A DNA stretch of 8,133 nucleotides from an uncultured Microbacterium sp. (lineage in GTDB: Bacteria > Actinomycetota > Actinomycetes > Actinomycetales > Microbacteriaceae), in assembly GCA_947647645.1 (NCBI GenBank), contig CANSLE010000095.1, forward strand, positions 1-8,133. The letters are read 5' to 3'. Shown piece after piece: positions 6,120 through 8,133 of the stretch; within the stretch, counting starts at the first letter, position 1, and each line of letters opens with the position of its first letter. The notes beneath the pieces are model-generated. The model was not told the DNA's origin. It was given only the letters and a program-made list of their open reading frames with translations, and did not search any database. A program made the position numbers and the translations under genes.

Positions 6120-7223
6120 ATGGGGAACGAGGTCTACTCCGCTGTGGTCGCGATCGGGATCGGTTTCGTCGTCGGGATCGTCCTCTTCGTGCCCTTCGTC
6201 GCACTCAGCTACCGTCGCCGCGGACGTCTCACCGTCGGGCGCTTCCTGCTCTGGGCGGCGGCTCTCGTCTACTTCTGGGCCATCTGGACGTACACGCTCC
6301 TTCCCCTCCCCGACATCGACGATTACGTGTGCGCCGGGACGAACCTCGACGTCTGGGCGTTCGTCGACGACCTCCGCGGCGCGCGGAGCCTCACCGACTT
6401 CGCCGTGCTGCAGGTGGCGCTCAACGTGCTGCTCTTCTTGCCGCTGGGCTTCTTCCTGCGCGTGCTGGGGGGTCGCGGCATCCTCGTGGCCTTCCTCACG
6501 GGGGCCCTCGTGTCGCTCACGATCGAGACCACCCAGCTGACCGGCGTGTGGGGGGTCTACCCCTGTGCCTACCGTGTCTTCGACGTGGACGACCTGCTCA
6601 CCAACACGGTCGGCGCCGTGCTCGGCTCTCTGCTCGCCGTCATCGTCCCGCGACGGTGGCGGGGGAGACCGATCGCCGACGCCGGTGCCCGCTCGCACCC
6701 GGTCACCCGTCCGCGGCGCCTGCTCGCCATGTTCTGCGATCTGCTCGGCAGCGTCCTCGTCGCCTATGGGTCGGCGATCGCCGTGCAGGTCTTCCTCGAG
6801 TACGTCCTGCGCGACCATGCGGCCGTGCTCGACGGCGCCGCGGGACGGTTCGCGATGAATGCCGTGCCGATCGTGGTGTGGGCGGCCGTGGTGCTCGGGA
6901 CGGGCCGGACACCGGGAGATCTCGCGGTCGAGCTCCGCTACCGCGGCGGCCCGCAGCCCGAGGCGCTCGCCCGTCCGCTGCGCTTCCTCGGAGGGATCGG
7001 CGGCTACCTGCTGCTCGGACAGCTGCCCGCGCCGTGGTCGATCGCGCAGGCGGTGTTCGCCGCGGCATCCGTCGTGCTCGTCTTCACGACTCGCGACGGC
7101 CGGGGCCTGCCCGGAATCGTCACCGGCCGGCAGCTCGTCGACGCGCGCGAGGCCCAGACCCCCGGGGTGTCCGTCGCGCAGTCCGCGTCCACGACTCCGG
7201 AGAATCCGCCGCGGGAGGGGTGA
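6120..7223 (+). CDS. VanZ-family membrane protein with C-terminal RDD domain
   Basis: A complete 367-residue membrane protein. Residues about 45-178 form a VanZ domain, with YTLLPLP (58-64), the LNVLLFLPLGFFL helix (101-113), ETTQ (136-139) and RVFDVDDLLTNTVGAVLG (152-169), all typical. Cys71 and Cys149 fall in non-membrane loops and could form a disulfide. After a basic linker (about 179-198), residues 199-335 resemble an RDD domain: RRLLAMFCDLL with paired Arg and Asp at its first helix, two further hydrophobic segments (about 212-228 and 248-262), TPGDLAVELRY at 264-274 and a last helix near 305-322. The 40-residue tail is hydrophilic. VanZ is named for a teicoplanin-resistance protein of the vanA cluster; most chromosomal VanZ proteins have no proven role, and no other van gene is here. 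A resistance role should not be assumed. It is divergent from kimA and convergent with the kinase remnant. Confidence 0.87.
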   Translation: MGNEVYSAVVAIGIGFVVGIVLFVPFVALSYRRRGRLTVGRFLLWAAALVYFWAIWTYTLLPLPDIDDYVCAGTNLDVWAFVDDLRGARSLTDFAVLQVALNVLLFLPLGFFLRVLGGRGILVAFLTGALVSLTIETTQLTGVWGVYPCAYRVFDVDDLLTNTVGAVLGSLLAVIVPRRWRGRPIADAGARSHPVTRPRRLLAMFCDLLGSVLVAYGSAIAVQVFLEYVLRDHAAVLDGAAGRFAMNAVPIVVWAAVVLGTGRTPGDLAVELRYRGGPQPEALARPLRFLGGIGGYLLLGQLPAPWSIAQAVFAAASVVLVFTTRDGRGLPGIVTGRQLVDAREAQTPGVSVAQSASTTPENPPREG

Positions 7224-7249
7224 CCCGCCCCCACGCCGCGGACGGGTCA
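7221..7249. terminator. Stem-loop beginning at the vanZ stop codon
   Basis: TGACCCG (7221-7227, containing the TGA stop) pairs with CGGGTCA (7243-7249), a 7-bp perfect stem with a 15-base GC-rich loop. It lies in the 85-base gap between convergent genes, where a bidirectional terminator is expected. There is no T-run on either side, so termination is inferred from position and pairing only. Confidence 0.4.
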
Positions 7250-7270
7250 GGAAAGATTCTCCGGGACCGT

Positions 7271-7296
7271 GCACCTGGCCGAGTCCGACTCGGTGC
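7271..7296. terminator. Second stem-loop in the convergent vanZ/kinase gap
   Basis: CCGAGT (7279-7284) pairs with ACTCGG (7288-7293) around a three-base loop. Outer GCA (7271-7273) and TGC (7294-7296) can extend the stem past a bulge of five bases on one side. It lies 13 bases before the stop of the minus-strand gene and could serve either strand. No T-tract is present. Together with the preceding stem-loop it is the likely transcription end of both convergent units. Confidence 0.45.
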
Positions 7297-7308
7297 GACA
7301 GCGGTCGG

Positions 7309-7926
7309 TCAGAGCCCGCTCTTCGTCAGGTAGCGGTAGCTGATCTCGGTGACGCGCTTCCCGTCGGTCGTCACGATCAGCCCGAAGTCGCGAACGCCGT
7401 CGGTGTAGAACGTGCCGCGTCCGCGCTCGAAGTAATACGTCGAGGCCGAGTCGTCACCGCCCCAATCGGGCTTGGCGGCACGGACATCGGCGACGGTCTG
7501 GTCGATGCGCAACCCGAACTCCGCGGTGATCTTGACCCCGGCGACGTCGTTGGCCGTGAAGGACACGTACGTGGGCGTGTCGACCTGCGCGCGTGGCTTG
7601 TTGCCTTCGCCGAGCAGCACGTCGTAGAACACGAATCCCGGCCACGTGTACGCCGTGTAGGCGTACACGTGCGCGTTGCCCTCGATGACCGAGCGCTTCG
7701 GAGCCGTGCCGAAGGCCTTGGCGAGGGCGGTGATGGCGGCTTGCGGGTCGTCGGCCCATCGGTGGGTGAACGGTGCGCCGGTGGCCGTCTGCAGGGTGAA
7801 ACCGGCCGCGGAGACCGCCACGCCGGCCGCCGCCGTGGCGGTGGGGCTCGGCGTCGTCGGCGACGAGGATGCGCTTCGGATCGGCGGTGCCTCGGTGCGC
7901 GGCGAGCAGAGCATCTCGAAACGCAC
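7309..7926 (-). CDS. Uncharacterised domain, open frame lacking any signal sequence
   Basis: This is the open frame an automatic annotation would probably report: up to 205 residues from GTG 7926, with an in-frame stop at 7933-7935 just upstream. The first 27 or so residues overlap real kinase coding in another frame and are probably not translated as such. Residues about 20-34 are a Ser/Thr/Pro/Ala linker. Residues about 36-205 look like a compact, aromatic-rich mostly-beta domain: GFTLQTATG, FTHRWADD, AITALAKAFGTAP, YAYTAYTWPGF, PTYVSFTANDVAGV, EFGLRIDQTVADVRAA and a final EISYRYL. From memory, domains of this style occur in Microbacteriaceae predicted lipoproteins after a signal peptide and lipobox; that comparison is unverified. 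Here neither signal peptide, lipobox nor membrane helix precedes it, and no start has a clear ribosome site. It is best read as the 3' part of the broken kinase gene or a lipoprotein gene that lost its 5' end. Confidence 0.5.
   Translation of the reverse strand: MRFEMLCSPRTEAPPIRSASSSPTTPSPTATAAAGVAVSAAGFTLQTATGAPFTHRWADDPQAAITALAKAFGTAPKRSVIEGNAHVYAYTAYTWPGFVFYDVLLGEGNKPRAQVDTPTYVSFTANDVAGVKITAEFGLRIDQTVADVRAAKPDWGGDDSASTYYFERGRGTFYTDGVRDFGLIVTTDGKRVTEISYRYLTKSGL
7843..7846 (-). other. CCC-C run, most economical frameshift point in the kinase remnant
   Basis: On the minus strand the kinase frame reads GAG CCC CAC and the downstream domain frame reads AGC CCC ACC, sharing the four-C run. One extra C here, or a ribosome slipping +1 from CCC to CCC, would connect the frames. 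The true shift could lie anywhere between 7932 and about 7843, since both frames are open throughout. Confidence 0.4.
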
Positions 7927-8133
7927 CCGCGGTCAGATAGCGCTCGTCGACGTCCTTCGCGAGCGCCTTGAGGATGACGTCGTCGTAGACGGTGGCGAGG
8001 CCAGGGCGGCGCTCGCTCGGCGGGACGGGGATCTGCAGCACGTGCTGCGTCAGCACGTTCATGTCCGTCTCGCCGACGAACGGAGGACGTCCGACGAGCA
8101 GCTCGTACGCGACGCAACCGAGCGCGTAGACGT

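Larger units (their letters stand above)
7309..8133 (-). pseudogene. Hanks-type Ser/Thr kinase C-terminus joined out of frame to an extracellular-type domain (partial)
   Basis: From the right edge, one minus-strand frame encodes kinase subdomains IX-XI: VYALGCVAYELLVGRPPF, then QIPVPPSERRPGL, LKALAKDVDERYLTAGAFRDALLAA, as in actinobacterial PknB-type kinases. The catalytic loop and N-lobe lie outside the window. After about ILVADDAEP (near 7844) this frame becomes Arg/Gly/His-rich nonsense and stops at 7454-7456. The frame shifted by one carries a sensible Thr/Pro/Ala linker and a folded-looking domain to TGA at 7309-7311. Removing one C from the CCCC run at 7843-7846 would join the two smoothly (...DDAEPTATAAAG...), giving 273 residues from the edge. 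No membrane helix lies between kinase and domain in any frame, unlike typical membrane receptor kinases. Possibilities are a decayed gene, a sequence error, a deletion fusing two genes, or recoding. The kinase identity is firm; gene status is uncertain. Confidence 0.7.

Noticed and set aside
3943..6204. A second long minus-strand frame overlapping kimA, about 750 residues.
   Set aside because: It is an Arg/Ala/Pro-rich shadow of kimA in another frame with no membrane segments or motifs.
6120..7223. Glycopeptide (teicoplanin) resistance gene because of the VanZ domain.
   Set aside because: No vanHAX, vanRS or other resistance gene is present, and VanZ domains are widespread in chromosomal proteins without a resistance role.
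6048..7274. The kimA frame stays open far upstream, allowing a protein of over 1,000 residues.
   Set aside because: The extra part is antisense to the VanZ-RDD gene, is charged and low in hydrophobics, and has no family likeness; the KimA N-terminus and the promoter place the start at about 6035.
7850..7885. The kinase frame reads KRILVADDAE, resembling the start of a response-regulator receiver domain.
   Set aside because: Nothing of a receiver follows: the phospho-acceptor region and fold are absent, and the frame turns into nonsense. Likely coincidence in linker sequence.

Overview
This is a very GC-rich, densely coding 8.1-kb chromosomal window from a high-GC actinobacterium. GTG starts, start codons placed just downstream of TAnnnT -10 boxes, the SufS/SufU pair and the many copies of GGATGCC/GGCATCC suggest a Microbacterium-like member of the Microbacteriaceae. 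That assignment is inference; there is no rRNA gene or taxonomic marker here. I see no transposase, integrase, tRNA, CRISPR array or phage gene, so this looks like ordinary chromosome. The exception is the right end, where a kinase gene appears to be broken or rearranged.

Layout. (1) Bases 1-1352, plus strand: the 3' two-thirds of a MATE-family efflux transporter, overlapping by an ATGA junction with a small DUF427 protein. (2) 1389-2189, plus: a complete alpha/beta hydrolase with a Ser/Asp/His triad. (3) 2210-3938, minus, convergent with the hydrolase: sufU and sufS, one base apart, encoding the scaffold/sulfur-transfer protein and the cysteine desulfurase of SUF iron-sulfur cluster assembly. 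sufBCD are not in the window. sufS has its own apparently leaderless promoter. (4) 3993-6035, minus: a KimA-like K+/H+ symporter with the ion-binding residues of the B. subtilis protein conserved. It has a good promoter directly at its start codon and a strong stem-loop over its stop codon. (5) 6120-7223, plus, divergent from kimA: a membrane protein fusing a VanZ domain to an RDD domain. (6) 7309-8133, minus, convergent with vanZ and running off the right edge: the end of a Hanks-type Ser/Thr kinase domain, followed in another reading frame by a domain that looks extracellular. There is no membrane segment between the two.

How the genes relate. MATE-DUF427 are translationally coupled and sufS-sufU form a functional pair; the other genes look like independent housekeeping or envelope/transport functions. 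I found no new multi-gene system. The points most worth a second look are the kinase/extracellular-domain frameshift with a CCC-C run at the junction, the leaderless kimA promoter that leaves no room for the c-di-AMP riboswitch seen upstream of Bacillus kimA, the stem-loop inside the end of kimA, the VanZ-RDD fusion, and the over-represented heptamer GGATGCC.
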